From Bacteroidales bacterium (lineage in GTDB: Bacteria; Bacteroidota; Bacteroidia; Bacteroidales; VadinHA17), in assembly GCA_030692905.1 (NCBI GenBank), contig JAUYBT010000028.1, forward strand, positions 1 to 20,780: a stretch of DNA of 20,780 nucleotides, read 5' to 3'. Position 1 is the first letter of the stretch, and every line of letters starts with the position of its first letter. Both the position numbers and the translations under genes were made by a program. Positions 7,111 through 15,671 of this stretch are shown here, in pieces. The notes beneath the pieces were generated by a model. It was not told where the DNA came from. It saw only the letters and a program-made list of their open reading frames with translations, and made no database searches.

Positions 7111-8169
7111 ATGGCGGAGAAAGATGATATTAAATTCATGAGAAGATGCCTCGAACTGGCCTCCAAAGCCGAGGGTTTGACTTATCCTAATCCAATGGTA
7201 GGTTCAGTAATTGTGCATGATGGCAAAATTGTGGGAGAGGGTTCCCATCTCAAAGCAGGCGAGCCTCATGCTGAGGTTAATGCCATTAACGCTGTTTCCG
7301 ATAAAGCAAAGTTGAAATCTTCAACGCTTTATGTAAACCTTGAGCCCTGTTCCCATTTTGGGAAGACACCCCCCTGTGCAGATTTTATTATTTCTAATTC
7401 AATTCCCCGCGTAATGATCGGAACCGTTGATACAAGTGAAAAAGTATCGGAACAAGGATTGATCAGGCTCCTGGATGCAGGTTGCGAGGTCATAACCGGA
7501 GTGGTTGAAGATGAATGCAGAAGACTCAACAGGCGGTTTTTTACCTTTCATGAGAAAAAGAGGCCTTATATAACCCTTAAATGGGCACAAAGTGCTGATG
7601 GATATTTAGATATTTCAAGATCTGAAGATCATAAAACTGAGCCAACCTGGATAACAGGCAAGCCTGAAAGAGTTCTGGTTCATAAATGGAGAGCATCTGA
7701 ACAGGCAATTCTTGTCGGTGCCGGTACAGTAAGAGCAGATGATCCAAGGCTCAATGTAAGGGAATGGAAGGGAACTCATCCTTTAAGAATAATCCTTAGT
7801 AGTTCAGGATCACTCAATAAAGAATCAGTTGTAAATGAAACAGATGGTAAGGTTATTGTGTTTACTCATAATATGAATGCAAACATCGCAAAAGCGATAA
7901 AAGTGAGATTAGATGATAATGTACCTTCTTCCTTGCAAATCGCCGGATACCTATTCAGTGCAGGTATTCAATCACTGTTAATTGAAGGAGGGGCAAAAGT
8001 GCTGAATCATTTTATTTCAAACGGGTTGTGGGATGAGGCGAGAGTTTTTACCGGGGGAAATTATTTTAAAGGAGGAGTGAAAGCACCTCTAATACACGGG
8101 ACATTATTATCACGGACAATTTTCAGCGGTAGTTCCCTTGAAATATACTTAAGGGATTGGAATAAGTGA
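7111..8169 (+). CDS. ribD: Riboflavin biosynthesis protein RibD (deaminase/reductase)
   Basis: This bifunctional enzyme carries out the second and third steps of riboflavin synthesis: deamination of the diaminopyrimidine, then NADPH-dependent reduction of the ribosyl side chain. The N-terminal zinc deaminase domain shows H53-A-E55 and P79-C80-S-H followed by P-P-C89, giving the His/Cys/Cys zinc ligands and the catalytic Glu. The reductase domain starts at about residue 150 with R-P-Y-I-T-L-K-W-A-x-S-x-D-G, continues with V-G-A-G-T-V-R-A-D-D-P-x-L, and has a late L-L-I-E-G-G-A motif. The length of 352 is normal for the fused form. It is transcribed away from prmC; other rib genes are not adjacent. 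It is convergent with the LOG-family gene, with only 39 bases between stops. Confidence 0.96.
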   Translation: MAEKDDIKFMRRCLELASKAEGLTYPNPMVGSVIVHDGKIVGEGSHLKAGEPHAEVNAINAVSDKAKLKSSTLYVNLEPCSHFGKTPPCADFIISNSIPRVMIGTVDTSEKVSEQGLIRLLDAGCEVITGVVEDECRRLNRRFFTFHEKKRPYITLKWAQSADGYLDISRSEDHKTEPTWITGKPERVLVHKWRASEQAILVGAGTVRADDPRLNVREWKGTHPLRIILSSSGSLNKESVVNETDGKVIVFTHNMNANIAKAIKVRLDDNVPSSLQIAGYLFSAGIQSLLIEGGAKVLNHFISNGLWDEARVFTGGNYFKGGVKAPLIHGTLLSRTIFSGSSLEIYLRDWNK

Positions 8170-8208
8170 AGACGGTATTATATATATAAATACTAAAATG
8201 CCTGAAAA

Positions 8209-8784
8209 TTAGATTTTTGCAATACTCCTTGGGTCTTGCAGCCAGGTATCCTTTTTTAAAAGATAAGACAGAACCGCCTCAGGAGTATTGGCAATTTCCC
8301 ACATACCTTTATGTTCATATCTCAGGAAATGGCCTGATATCATATGTTCAAGAAAATCAATAAATGATTTATAAAAGTTCAATGTATTGAGGATGATAAT
8401 CGGCCCAATGAACAGACCAAGCTGTTTCAGAGTTATAGCTTCTGTCAACTCTTCAAGTGTTCCGACTCCGCCTGGCAAAGCAACAACGGCATCTGCCATT
8501 GCAAACATCTGCTTTTTTCTTTCTCCCATATCCTGTGTTAAAATCATCTCCTTTACATTTGAATGATCCCATCCTTCATCCTTCATGAAAGAGGGTATCA
8601 CACCGGTAATTGTACCTCCGTTTTCAAGAACAGCGTCAGCTAGTTTGCCCATCAGGCCGATGCCACCGCCACCATATACTACATCCATTTTAGCCTGTGC
8701 AAAGAGTAATCCAAGGTTTGAAGCAGCAGTTGCATACTCACTGTTAATGCGGCTGCTGGAAGAGGCAAACACACAAATTGTCAT
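8209..8784 (-). CDS. LOG-family protein (TIGR00730 type), nucleoside 5'-monophosphate phosphoribohydrolase
   Basis: The protein has 191 residues with a Rossmann-like lysine-decarboxylase-like fold. Family motifs present are G-G-G-G-I-G-L-M-G (residues 38-46), M86-G-E-R-K90 and the P104-G-G-V-G-T-L-E-E112 active-site motif, which together mark LOG proteins. Characterised members hydrolyse nucleoside monophosphates, including cytokinin riboside monophosphate, to the free base and ribose 5-phosphate. In bacteria such as this the physiological substrate is uncertain, and the old lysine-decarboxylase label is not supported. It lies downstream of trxA on the same strand, with a probable terminator in the 61-base gap; no clear promoter of its own is visible. 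Confidence 0.88.
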   Translation of the reverse strand: MTICVFASSSSRINSEYATAASNLGLLFAQAKMDVVYGGGGIGLMGKLADAVLENGGTITGVIPSFMKDEGWDHSNVKEMILTQDMGERKKQMFAMADAVVALPGGVGTLEELTEAITLKQLGLFIGPIIILNTLNFYKSFIDFLEHMISGHFLRYEHKGMWEIANTPEAVLSYLLKKDTWLQDPRSIAKI

Positions 8785-8793
8785 GGGCGATTA

Positions 8794-8825
8794 TTAAAAA
8801 GGCCGTTACGATAAACCGAACGGTC
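8794..8825 (-). terminator. Probable terminator downstream of trxA
   Basis: On the minus strand a CCGTT/AACGG stem (8823-8819 with 8807-8803) with an 11-base loop is followed by two C residues and a run of five T. It lies between the trxA stop and the LOG-gene start. The short stem makes this moderate evidence only. Confidence 0.45.
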
Positions 8826-8845
8826 ATATTGAATAATTCTAACTT

Positions 8846-9163
8846 TTAAATAAGGGCATTAAGTTTAGTTACAAAGCTATTCTTTAGAGCAGCGCCAACC
8901 TGTTTGTCGGCTATTTTGCCATCCTTGAAGAAAAGAATTGTCGGAATGTTCCTGATACCATATTTGGCTGCAACACCAGGACTGCTATCAACATCGCATT
9001 TCACAACGAGAGCCCTACCTGAATACTCGTTTGATATCTCTTCAATTATAGGGGCAATCATTCTGCATGGGCCACACCATTCTGCCCAGAAGTCAACGAC
9101 AACCGGTTTGTCTGATTTGATGACTAATTCATCAAAATTACCATCATTTACCTCTAATGCCAT
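8846..9163 (-). CDS. trxA: Thioredoxin
   Basis: A classic 105-residue cytosolic thioredoxin that reduces protein disulphides using electrons from thioredoxin reductase. The active site W29-C30-G-P-C33 is intact and preceded by V-V-V-D-F-W-A-E, with the buried Asp at 24; the cis-proline occurs in R-N-I-P-T-I at about residue 75, and a G-K-I-A-D-K-Q-V-G segment follows, as in the family. There is no signal sequence. It is downstream of dnaE on the same strand, but a well-formed promoter overlaps the end of dnaE, so it is probably expressed on its own. Confidence 0.97.
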   Translation of the reverse strand: MALEVNDGNFDELVIKSDKPVVVDFWAEWCGPCRMIAPIIEEISNEYSGRALVVKCDVDSSPGVAAKYGIRNIPTILFFKDGKIADKQVGAALKNSFVTKLNALI

Positions 9164-9204
9164 AATAATTAATATTTTAAAAATTTTCCTATAAGTATCT
9201 GTTG

Positions 9205-9233
9205 CAAAGATAGCTAATTGACTTTAAAATCAA
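9205..9233 (-). promoter_or_regulatory. Promoter for trxA (TTG-N18-TATCTTTG)
   Basis: On the minus strand TATCTTTG (9212-9205) is an exact match to the Bacteroidota -7 consensus, with TTG (9233-9231) 18 bases upstream. The upstream half lies within the last codons of dnaE. Transcription should begin about 35 bases before the trxA ATG. Confidence 0.65.
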
Positions 9234-12200
9234 TGCCAGGATGATCATCGAGATATGAGATTAATTCGTTATTCAACCTCACACGGAAGGTTCTGGAAAA
9301 CATGGGGAGTGAGATTTTGTCATCAGAATCAAGGAAGAGGAATTTCAGTTCGGTTTCTCCCTTGTTTTCATGAATCAGCTCCTTAAGCTCATTAATCATC
9401 TCGTTACTGATATTCTCAGGGTTGATCTTAAGCGTTACTGATTTAATAAGCTCATCCTTCACGCTTGATAAAAGATTTATTGTTTTTATCCTTAATTCAA
9501 GTTCATCTTCTTTATACTTTCGTCTCTGTACTCTTCCCTTAATAAGAAGATAATATCCAATAGTAAAAAACTTACTGTTTTCAATAAAATCTTTGTCAAA
9601 CATCATAAACCGGAATGAATCGGAATAGTCCTGGAGTGTAAATGAGCCGTAAGGTTTGCCGTTTTTCCCGATCCCGTTTTTTGTGTCTGTCACCATTCCT
9701 GCAACGACAACATCTCTTTCGAGATATTCGCGGAGATTTTGCAGATCGGCAAGTGTTGCGGTTGCAAAAGTGTTGATCTCCAGTTTGAAATCATCGAGAG
9801 GATGAGAGGACAGATAGATACCAATTACCTCCTTTTCCCTGTTAAGCTTTTCCAGTTTAGGCCAATCGGGGCAGGGGGCAGGTTCAGGTTTTACCATATC
9901 AAACCCGCCTGTTTCACCGAAAAGAGACTGCTGGCTTGAATTCTTAACAGTTTTTGCGTTGTTCCCGTATCTGATCAGGCTTTCGATATAGCTCGATCCT
10001 CTCGTGTCGAGCGAAAAATATTGTGCCCTGATTATTGACGGAAAACAGTCAAATGCTCCTGCAACGGCCATAGCCTCAAGATTTTTCTTGTTAAGTGAGT
10101 TAAGGTTCACTCTTTCAACAAGATTATAAATATCCTTATAAAAGCCATTCTTTTCCCTCTCCTCAATCAGCTGCAATACAGCACTTTCCCCAACTCCTTT
10201 AATCGCACCAAGACCAAACCTTATATTTCCATCCTTGTTTACAGTGAATTTCACATTACTCTCATTAACATCAGGTCCGAGTACATCCATCCCCATCCTG
10301 CGGGTCTCATCCATAAATGTTGTGATCTTTTTGATATCACTTATATTACGGCTGAGAACAGCTGCCATATATTCTGCAGGGAAATTGGCTTTAAGGTAAC
10401 CTGTCTGGAATGCAACAAGGGCGTAACAGGTTGAGTGCGATTTATTGAAAGCATATTGTGCAAAAGCTTCCCAGTCGGACCAGATCTTATTTACGACATT
10501 TTCATCAAACCCATTCCTTGAACAACCCTCCTGAAACTTCTGCTTCTTCTCATCCATAATGGAGCGTTTCTTTTTCCCCATGGCTTTTCTCAGGGAATCA
10601 GCTTCTCCTTTGGAAAAACCTGCCAGTTCCTGTGAAAGTAACATCACCTGTTCCTGGTAAACCGTAATTCCATAAGTGTCTTCAAGATATTTCTCCATTA
10701 TCGGGATGGGATAGTCGATCTTTTCGGTTCCATGCTTCCTTCTGATGAACTTTGGAATATATTCCATTGGTCCGGGACGGTAGAGGGCATTCATGGCTAT
10801 TAAGTCTTCGAACCTGTTTGGCACAAGATCTTTCAGGTATCTCTTCATTCCGGTTGATTCAAACTGGAAGATCCCTGTTGTTTCACCGTTACTGAAGAGT
10901 TCAAAAGTTTTTTTATCATCAAGGGGTAGTTCTTCGATGTTAATCTCTATCCCTTTCGATTTTTTAATATTGTCAATAGCATCTTTTATAATGGAGAGTG
11001 TTTTTAAACCCAGGAAATCCATCTTAAGTAAACCAACGGACTCAACATGACTTCCATCGTACTGTGTTGCATACAGATCAGTATCTTTTGCTGTGCATAG
11101 CGGGATATAATTGTCGAGAGAGTCTTTCCCGATTATTATGCCACAGGCATGAACCCCCGTTTGCCTTACAGAACCTTCAAGTACTTCAGCATATTTTAAT
11201 GTCTGTGCTATCAGCTTATTGGAAGAATTTTTTTCCTTTGCGAGTTCAGGCACCTCTGCATAGGCCTCCGAGAGGGTGATCCCCGGCCTTTCAGGGACAA
11301 GCTTGGCAAGCCTGTCAGCATCTTGCAACGGGAGTTTCTGAACTCTTGCAACATCCCTTATGGCCATTTTGGCAGCCATTGATCCGAAAGTGATTATATG
11401 AGCAACCTTATCGTGCCCGTATTTATCAACAACATATTTAAGGACAGCCTCTCTTCCGTCTTCATCAAAATCAATATCAATATCAGGCATTGAAACGCGG
11501 TCGTCGCTCAGAAAACGCTCGAACAGTAGTCCGTATTTAATGGGATCCATATCAGTAATCCTGAGGCAAAACGCAACTGCTGAACCGGCAGCGGAGCCTC
11601 TTCCCGGACCAACAGAGACCCCCATCTCCCTGGCAGCACGAAGGAAATCCTGAACGATAAGGAAGTATCCCGGAAATCCCATCTTAGCAACTGTCTCCAA
11701 CTCAAAATCAAGCCTTTCGGTCTGCTCTGGTGTAAGTGTTCCCCATCTCTCCTCTGCCCCTTTGTAAGTCAGAAATCGCAAATACTGGTCTTTGTCGGTA
11801 TAACCCTCAGGCAACTCAAATTCAGGCATGATCGGATCATGGTCGAGCTTGTATTTTTCAATTTTATCGACCAGTCCGGCAACATTATCGATAGCTTCAG
11901 GAACATCGCTGAAGATGACACGCATCTCTGCTTCACTTTTAAGATACTCCTGTTTTGAATATCTTAATCTGTTCGGATCGTCAATATCTTTTGCAGTATT
12001 AATACATATCAGCCTGTCGTGTGCTTCAGCATCTTCGGCATTAATAAAATGGACATCATTTGAGGCAATCAGTTTTACATTATATTTAGCTGATAATTTT
12101 TTAAAAGCCTCGCTAACTTTCAGCTGAAGGGGAAAGGTAGATCTGTCAGCGTCGGGATCGTAGGTCTCGTGCCGCTGCATCTCAAGGTAAAAATCTTCCC

Positions 12201-12699
12201 CGAAAATATTAAGATAGCTCATCAGGGCTGCCTCCGCACCTGATGTGGTACCATTAAGTATCTCATCCTGAATTTCTCCGGCCAGACATGCTGAGGAAGC
12301 TATCAGGCCTTCTTTATATTTTGCCAAAAGTTCCTTGTCTACACGCGGCTTATAGTAAAAGCCTTTGATCCAGGCAATTGAAACAAGTTTAATCAGGTTT
12401 TTATATCCTGTGAGGTTTTTGGCCAGGAGAATAAGATGATCGCCGGAGCGGTCCTCTTTTCCACTGACATCTTCAATAGATCTTTTCGCAACATAAATTT
12501 CACACCCTATAACAGGTTTTATCCCCTTTTTTGTGGCGCTGTTGTGAAACTCTTTAACGCCAAACATATTACCATGATCGGTAATTGCAATAGCTTCCAT
12601 TCCCAGAGATTTCACCCTATCGATAAGCAAAGGGATATTTGAAGCTCCATCGAGTATAGAGTATTGAGTGTGAACATGTAAGTGAGCGAATGCTGTCAT
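9214..12699 (-). CDS. dnaE: DNA polymerase III subunit alpha
   Basis: The replicative polymerase catalytic subunit, 1161 residues, close to the usual DnaE length of about 1160. The order is: a PHP domain from the N-terminus with H-L-H-V-H-T near residue 6 and I-T-D-H-G-N near residue 39; the C-family polymerase core with catalytic aspartates D406 and D408 in P-D-I-D-I-D-F and D561 in K-M-D-F-L-G-L; G-V-H-A-C-G-I-I-I; helix-hairpin-helix sequence with L-G-A-I-K-G-V-G; and an OB-fold region at about residues 985-1080 preceding a C-terminal tail. It is DnaE-type, without the inserted exonuclease of PolC. It is divergent from rpsP across a 220-base gap. No sign of truncation or frameshift. Confidence 0.98.
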   Translation of the reverse strand: MTAFAHLHVHTQYSILDGASNIPLLIDRVKSLGMEAIAITDHGNMFGVKEFHNSATKKGIKPVIGCEIYVAKRSIEDVSGKEDRSGDHLILLAKNLTGYKNLIKLVSIAWIKGFYYKPRVDKELLAKYKEGLIASSACLAGEIQDEILNGTTSGAEAALMSYLNIFGEDFYLEMQRHETYDPDADRSTFPLQLKVSEAFKKLSAKYNVKLIASNDVHFINAEDAEAHDRLICINTAKDIDDPNRLRYSKQEYLKSEAEMRVIFSDVPEAIDNVAGLVDKIEKYKLDHDPIMPEFELPEGYTDKDQYLRFLTYKGAEERWGTLTPEQTERLDFELETVAKMGFPGYFLIVQDFLRAAREMGVSVGPGRGSAAGSAVAFCLRITDMDPIKYGLLFERFLSDDRVSMPDIDIDFDEDGREAVLKYVVDKYGHDKVAHIITFGSMAAKMAIRDVARVQKLPLQDADRLAKLVPERPGITLSEAYAEVPELAKEKNSSNKLIAQTLKYAEVLEGSVRQTGVHACGIIIGKDSLDNYIPLCTAKDTDLYATQYDGSHVESVGLLKMDFLGLKTLSIIKDAIDNIKKSKGIEINIEELPLDDKKTFELFSNGETTGIFQFESTGMKRYLKDLVPNRFEDLIAMNALYRPGPMEYIPKFIRRKHGTEKIDYPIPIMEKYLEDTYGITVYQEQVMLLSQELAGFSKGEADSLRKAMGKKKRSIMDEKKQKFQEGCSRNGFDENVVNKIWSDWEAFAQYAFNKSHSTCYALVAFQTGYLKANFPAEYMAAVLSRNISDIKKITTFMDETRRMGMDVLGPDVNESNVKFTVNKDGNIRFGLGAIKGVGESAVLQLIEEREKNGFYKDIYNLVERVNLNSLNKKNLEAMAVAGAFDCFPSIIRAQYFSLDTRGSSYIESLIRYGNNAKTVKNSSQQSLFGETGGFDMVKPEPAPCPDWPKLEKLNREKEVIGIYLSSHPLDDFKLEINTFATATLADLQNLREYLERDVVVAGMVTDTKNGIGKNGKPYGSFTLQDYSDSFRFMMFDKDFIENSKFFTIGYYLLIKGRVQRRKYKEDELELRIKTINLLSSVKDELIKSVTLKINPENISNEMINELKELIHENKGETELKFLFLDSDDKISLPMFSRTFRVRLNNELISYLDDHPGIDFKVN

Positions 12700-12733
12700 T
12701 GATGGAGATAATATATTCAGTTTGATCAGTTCA

Positions 12734-12741
12734 CAAAAATA
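12734..12741 (-). promoter_or_regulatory. Likely -7 element for dnaE
   Basis: The minus strand reads TATTTTTG, an exact TAnnTTTG match about 35 bases before the dnaE ATG. No TTG is seen at the expected -33 distance, so it is weaker than the trxA and rpsP promoters. Confidence 0.45.
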
Positions 12742-12800
12742 CGTAAAATTGGATTATGATTGGAGGAGTCCGGCTATCGATAAAAAAATAATCCGAAGCA

Positions 12801-12828
12801 TTAGCGGGTTGAATCTGCGGATCGCTAA
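12801..12828. other. Small hairpin between the divergent dnaE and rpsP promoters
   Basis: TTAGCG (12801-12806) and CGCTAA (12823-12828) form a perfect 6-bp stem with a 16-base loop. It sits upstream of both promoters, so it is probably outside both transcripts. It could be an operator-like site or chance. Confidence 0.25.
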
Positions 12829-12842
12829 ATTAGTATTATTCA

Positions 12843-12874
12843 TTTGTTCAATTAAATATTTACTACTATCTTCG
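12843..12874 (+). promoter_or_regulatory. Promoter for rpsP-rimM (TTTG-N20-TATCTTCG)
   Basis: TTTG (12843-12846) is 20 bases upstream of TATCTTCG (12867-12874), one mismatch from TAnnTTTG. Spacing and placement about 45 bases before the rpsP ATG fit a Bacteroidota housekeeping promoter. Confidence 0.6.
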
Positions 12875-12919
12875 CAGCCACAATTTTAAAACAGGTTAAA
12901 TAATAAAGCGTAAGAATTA

Positions 12920-13516
12920 ATGGCAGTTAAAATCAGATTAGCTAGAAAAGGCCGTAAGAAAGTGGCCTTCTACCACATTGTGGTTGCAGATAGCAGATCG
13001 CCACGGGATGGCAGATATATTGAAAAGGTCGGATCGTATAATCCGGTCACTAATCCGGCAACTATCGAACTCGATTTCGATAAAGCGTTGGGTTGGCTGC
13101 AAAATGGCGCATTACCTACAGATACATGTAGGGCTATCCTGTCTTATAAAGGTGTTCTAATTAAAAAGCATCTTCTTGAAGGTGTTAAAAAAGGTGCATT
13201 CGATGAAGCAGAAGCGACAAAGCGGTTTGAAGAGTGGATGATACAGAACGAAGCAAAAATCGAAGCGAAGAAATCAGGTCTTGAAAAATCTCAGGATGAT
13301 GAATTAGGGAAACGGCTTACGGTTGAAAAGCGCGTTAACGAAGCAAGAGCAGCGAAACTCGCAAAGAGAACTGCAGATCTTGCAGCTAAAGCAGCAGCAA
13401 GAGATAAAGCAGAAGCTCAGGCCGAAGAGGCACCCCCTGCCGAAGAACCAACTCAGGTACGAGTTGCAGAAGAGACTGCATCAGAGCCGGTTGCAGAGGA
13501 TAAGCCTCAGGAGTAG
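12920..13516 (+). CDS. rpsP: 30S ribosomal protein S16 with long C-terminal extension
   Basis: The first 80 or so residues are canonical S16: [12 protein letters not shown] near the start, then [22 protein letters not shown] and A-L-x-W-L-x-x-G-A-x-P-T-D-T. Typical S16 is about 80-90 residues; here 198. The additional region from about residue 95 is charged, Ala/Lys/Glu-rich and probably helical, ending in a Pro/Glu-rich tail. Long S16 tails are, to my knowledge, common in Bacteroidota. The gene is followed 28 bases later by rimM, a conserved pairing; the trmD and rplS genes that often follow in other phyla are absent. Confidence 0.97.
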   Translation: MAVKIRLARKGRKKVAFYHIVVADSRSPRDGRYIEKVGSYNPVTNPATIELDFDKALGWLQNGALPTDTCRAILSYKGVLIKKHLLEGVKKGAFDEAEATKRFEEWMIQNEAKIEAKKSGLEKSQDDELGKRLTVEKRVNEARAAKLAKRTADLAAKAAARDKAEAQAEEAPPAEEPTQVRVAEETASEPVAEDKPQE

Positions 13517-13544
13517 TTGAAAGGTCATAAGGATCAACGATCCA

Positions 13545-14063
13545 ATGGCTTACATTAGCAACATATTACTGGGACGAATCACGAAAGTCAACGGCTACAA
13601 GGGTGCCGTAACAGTTAAGTTAGAGAAAATCTTTTCTGAAAATATACCCCAAATGGAATCGGTCTTTCTGGAAATTGAAGGAAGACCGGTTCCTTTTTCT
13701 ATTTCAGATTCGGAGTATTCAGGAGCCGATATTCTGAAACTTAAATTTGAGGGTTACGACTCAATTGAAAAAATCAGCGAATTTACCGGCTGCCGTGTGT
13801 TTCTGACTTCAGGTATTCCTGCTGAGAATAATACAGATGATATTCAGAGCCTCATTGGATATAAAGTTTTAATACAGAACGATATTTTGCTTGGAACAAT
13901 TACGGAAGTTATTCCAAATCCCGGGCAATGGCTGCTGAATATTAACTCCCCTGAGAATAAAGAAATCCTTATCCCTTTCCATGAACATTTTATCGTGAGT
14001 ATCGATAAAAAGAAAAATAATATAATAATGGATATCCCGGAAGGACTTACTGAAATTAACTGA
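13545..14063 (+). CDS. rimM: Ribosome maturation factor RimM
   Basis: RimM binds the 30S head and ribosomal protein S19 during 16S rRNA maturation. The 172-residue protein shows the N-terminal beta-barrel beginning L-L-G-R-I-T-K-V-N-G-Y-K-G-A-V-T-V-K, a central segment L-K-L-K-F-E-G-Y-D-S-I-E-K-I-S-E-F-T-G-C typical of the family, and a PRC-barrel-like C-terminal half with L-I-G-Y-K-V and I-P-F-H-E-H-F-I at the end. It sits directly after rpsP and probably shares its promoter. It converges with tsaC across 53 bases, in which I see no strong terminator. Confidence 0.92.
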   Translation: MAYISNILLGRITKVNGYKGAVTVKLEKIFSENIPQMESVFLEIEGRPVPFSISDSEYSGADILKLKFEGYDSIEKISEFTGCRVFLTSGIPAENNTDDIQSLIGYKVLIQNDILLGTITEVIPNPGQWLLNINSPENKEILIPFHEHFIVSIDKKKNNIIMDIPEGLTEIN

Positions 14064-14116
14064 CAGAATAATTTCTATAAGCATTTCAGGCTCAGGACGG
14101 GTCAGGTCAAAATAGA

Positions 14117-14686
14117 TTATTTCCTTATAATCTTAATTGTACCGTTTTGTTCCATTTTAATGACAGGTGATGCAGAATGTTTTTGCCGGTCATTCTGACG
14201 ATATTTTACAACAAAATCGACGGTATCAATAACAGACTTTTCAATTTCACTGAAATTTTCAGGTGATGGTTTACCGCTGAAATTGGCTGAGGTTGAAACA
14301 AGTGGTTTACGGAACCGACTTATCAGTTCGCGGCAGAATTCATCATGACAGATTCTTATTCCTATCGAACCATCCTCACTGCAAACACCGGCTGCCAGAT
14401 TTTTGCCTGTAGGGTAGATTATTGTGAGAGGACTATCGGAAACGCTGGTAAGTTCATAAACTATTTCCGGGATATCTTTTACATAACGATCAAGCATCTG
14501 TTCACCGTCAACAAGAATAATCAGACTTTTACTGTCGCTTCTTGATTTTATTCTAAAGATCTTTTCAACTGCAGAGGGGTTAGTGGCATCACAACCAAGA
14601 CCCCATATTGTATCAGTTGGATAGAGAATGATACCACCCTTTTTCAGGGTGATCAGAGATTCTTTTATGTCTTCATCGAAGATCAT
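14117..14686 (-). CDS. tsaC: Threonylcarbamoyl-AMP synthase (Sua5/YciO/YrdC family)
   Basis: This enzyme makes L-threonylcarbamoyladenylate from threonine, bicarbonate and ATP for the t6A37 modification of ANN-decoding tRNAs. The 189 residues correspond to a single YrdC domain without the additional Sua5 domain. Visible family motifs are G-G-I-I-L-Y-P-T-D-T-I-W-G-L-G-C-D-A near residue 17, the K-x-R-x-x-x-K-S-L-I-I-L-V segment with substrate-binding basic residues, and later the V-S-T-S-A-N-F-S-G motif at about 135-143. It starts 10 bases after the glycosyltransferase stop, so the two probably form an operon. YciO-like paralogues exist, but the motif set fits TsaC. Confidence 0.92.
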   Translation of the reverse strand: MIFDEDIKESLITLKKGGIILYPTDTIWGLGCDATNPSAVEKIFRIKSRSDSKSLIILVDGEQMLDRYVKDIPEIVYELTSVSDSPLTIIYPTGKNLAAGVCSEDGSIGIRICHDEFCRELISRFRKPLVSTSANFSGKPSPENFSEIEKSVIDTVDFVVKYRQNDRQKHSASPVIKMEQNGTIKIIRK

Positions 14687-14696
14687 ACAGTTTGAG

Positions 14697-15461
14697 TTAT
14701 CGGGAAACTCCGTTCTTATTGAGCTGCCTCAGTTTCCTGTATTTATTGAAGGCAGATTTTGCATATAAGGAGCAGATCAAAAATCCGTCATAACCGTCAA
14801 GGAAACCTCCTCTGATAATATATGATCTGAAAAACCCCCATATGAGATGGATATATGGAGTGAACAGACTGGCCTTTCTCCCGGCTTTATGAAACTCCCC
14901 GGCACCGATCAGAGAATATTCACTCATTTTATCAAGATGATCCTGGTGTGAAGAAAAAGGCCAGTGAAGCAGATCGCCTTTCAGCTTGCCAACTTTAGCT
15001 CCATTTAACATTATGAATTTCTCATGGAGATTGAGTTTTCCAAATTGCCCTTTGTCGGAATAAAAAAGTCTCAACTGTCTATCGGGGTACCATTGCGAAT
15101 GCCGGATCCACTTTCCACAAAAGTTATTTCGTCGGTTAAACAAATAACCATCAAAGTCCCATTTCTCTTTAGCAGCAAGTATCGACTCTCTGAGCCTGTC
15201 GCTTAAAGCCTCATCAGCATCAAGAGATAATATATTTTTATAAGTTGCAAGCCGCAGGGCAAAATTCTTTTGATCTCTGTATCCTTCAAACTCGTGTTTT
15301 ACAAACCTGACATCATATTTTTTACAAATTTCTTCAGTCGCATCTGTGGAAAATGAATCAACTATAACTATCTCATCGGCAATCCCAACAATTGAAACAA
15401 GACATTTATCAATAAACAATTCTTCGTTATACGTTATAATAACCGCAGATATTTTAGGCAT
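14697..15461 (-). CDS. Family 2 glycosyltransferase, WaaE/KdtX-like
   Basis: The protein has 254 residues with a GT-A fold. The N-terminus I-S-A-V-I-I-T-Y-N-E-E, then D35-S-F-S-T-D-A-T and the D81-A-D83-E metal-binding motif, define a GT2 enzyme using a nucleotide sugar. The D-S-F-S-T-D-x-T and Y-R-D-Q-K-N-F-A signatures resemble the WaaE/KdtX subgroup, which adds a sugar to the lipopolysaccharide inner core. The C-terminal part (about residues 195-235) is hydrophobic and aromatic with F-F-R-S-Y-I-I-R-G-G-F-L-D-G-Y-D-G, common in this subgroup and suggesting membrane association. The donor and acceptor are not inferable. It leads a two-gene operon with tsaC and has a well-formed promoter at 15488-15517. 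Confidence 0.88.
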   Translation of the reverse strand: MPKISAVIITYNEELFIDKCLVSIVGIADEIVIVDSFSTDATEEICKKYDVRFVKHEFEGYRDQKNFALRLATYKNILSLDADEALSDRLRESILAAKEKWDFDGYLFNRRNNFCGKWIRHSQWYPDRQLRLFYSDKGQFGKLNLHEKFIMLNGAKVGKLKGDLLHWPFSSHQDHLDKMSEYSLIGAGEFHKAGRKASLFTPYIHLIWGFFRSYIIRGGFLDGYDGFLICSLYAKSAFNKYRKLRQLNKNGVSR

Positions 15462-15487
15462 AAATCAGCTTCAATTAGGATTGTGTC

Positions 15488-15517
15488 CAAAATTAACATA
15501 AAAGCAATTATTAACAA
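15488..15517 (-). promoter_or_regulatory. Promoter for the glycosyltransferase-tsaC operon (TTG-N19-TAATTTTG)
   Basis: On the minus strand TTG (15517-15515) precedes TAATTTTG (15495-15488), an exact TAnnTTTG match, by 19 bases. Transcription should start about 20 bases before the ATG at 15461. Confidence 0.65.
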
Positions 15518-15671
15518 CCATTAACTTAAGGTATTTTTCAGGAACAGGTCAAGTTAAGTCTTTTAACCGGGTTAATTATTTATCTGCATTACAAATGTCA
15601 TACCGGGATGTCATACTCCCTGAGCGCTTAATTAAGCAGCGCGTATTCTCGCTCGAAGTTTCTCGCTTATT

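Noticed and set aside
6599..7111. 170-codon open frame opposite prmC
   Set aside because: It is antisense to an intact prmC; its composition reflects the reverse complement of that gene.
8170..8208. AT-rich GTATT/AATAC inverted repeat between ribD and the LOG-family gene
   Set aside because: The stem is only five A/T-rich pairs with an AT-repeat loop and no T run; too weak to call a terminator.
13323..13520. 65-codon Gln/Lys-rich frame within rpsP
   Set aside because: It is the out-of-frame reading of the S16 charged tail, caused by the biased codons there.
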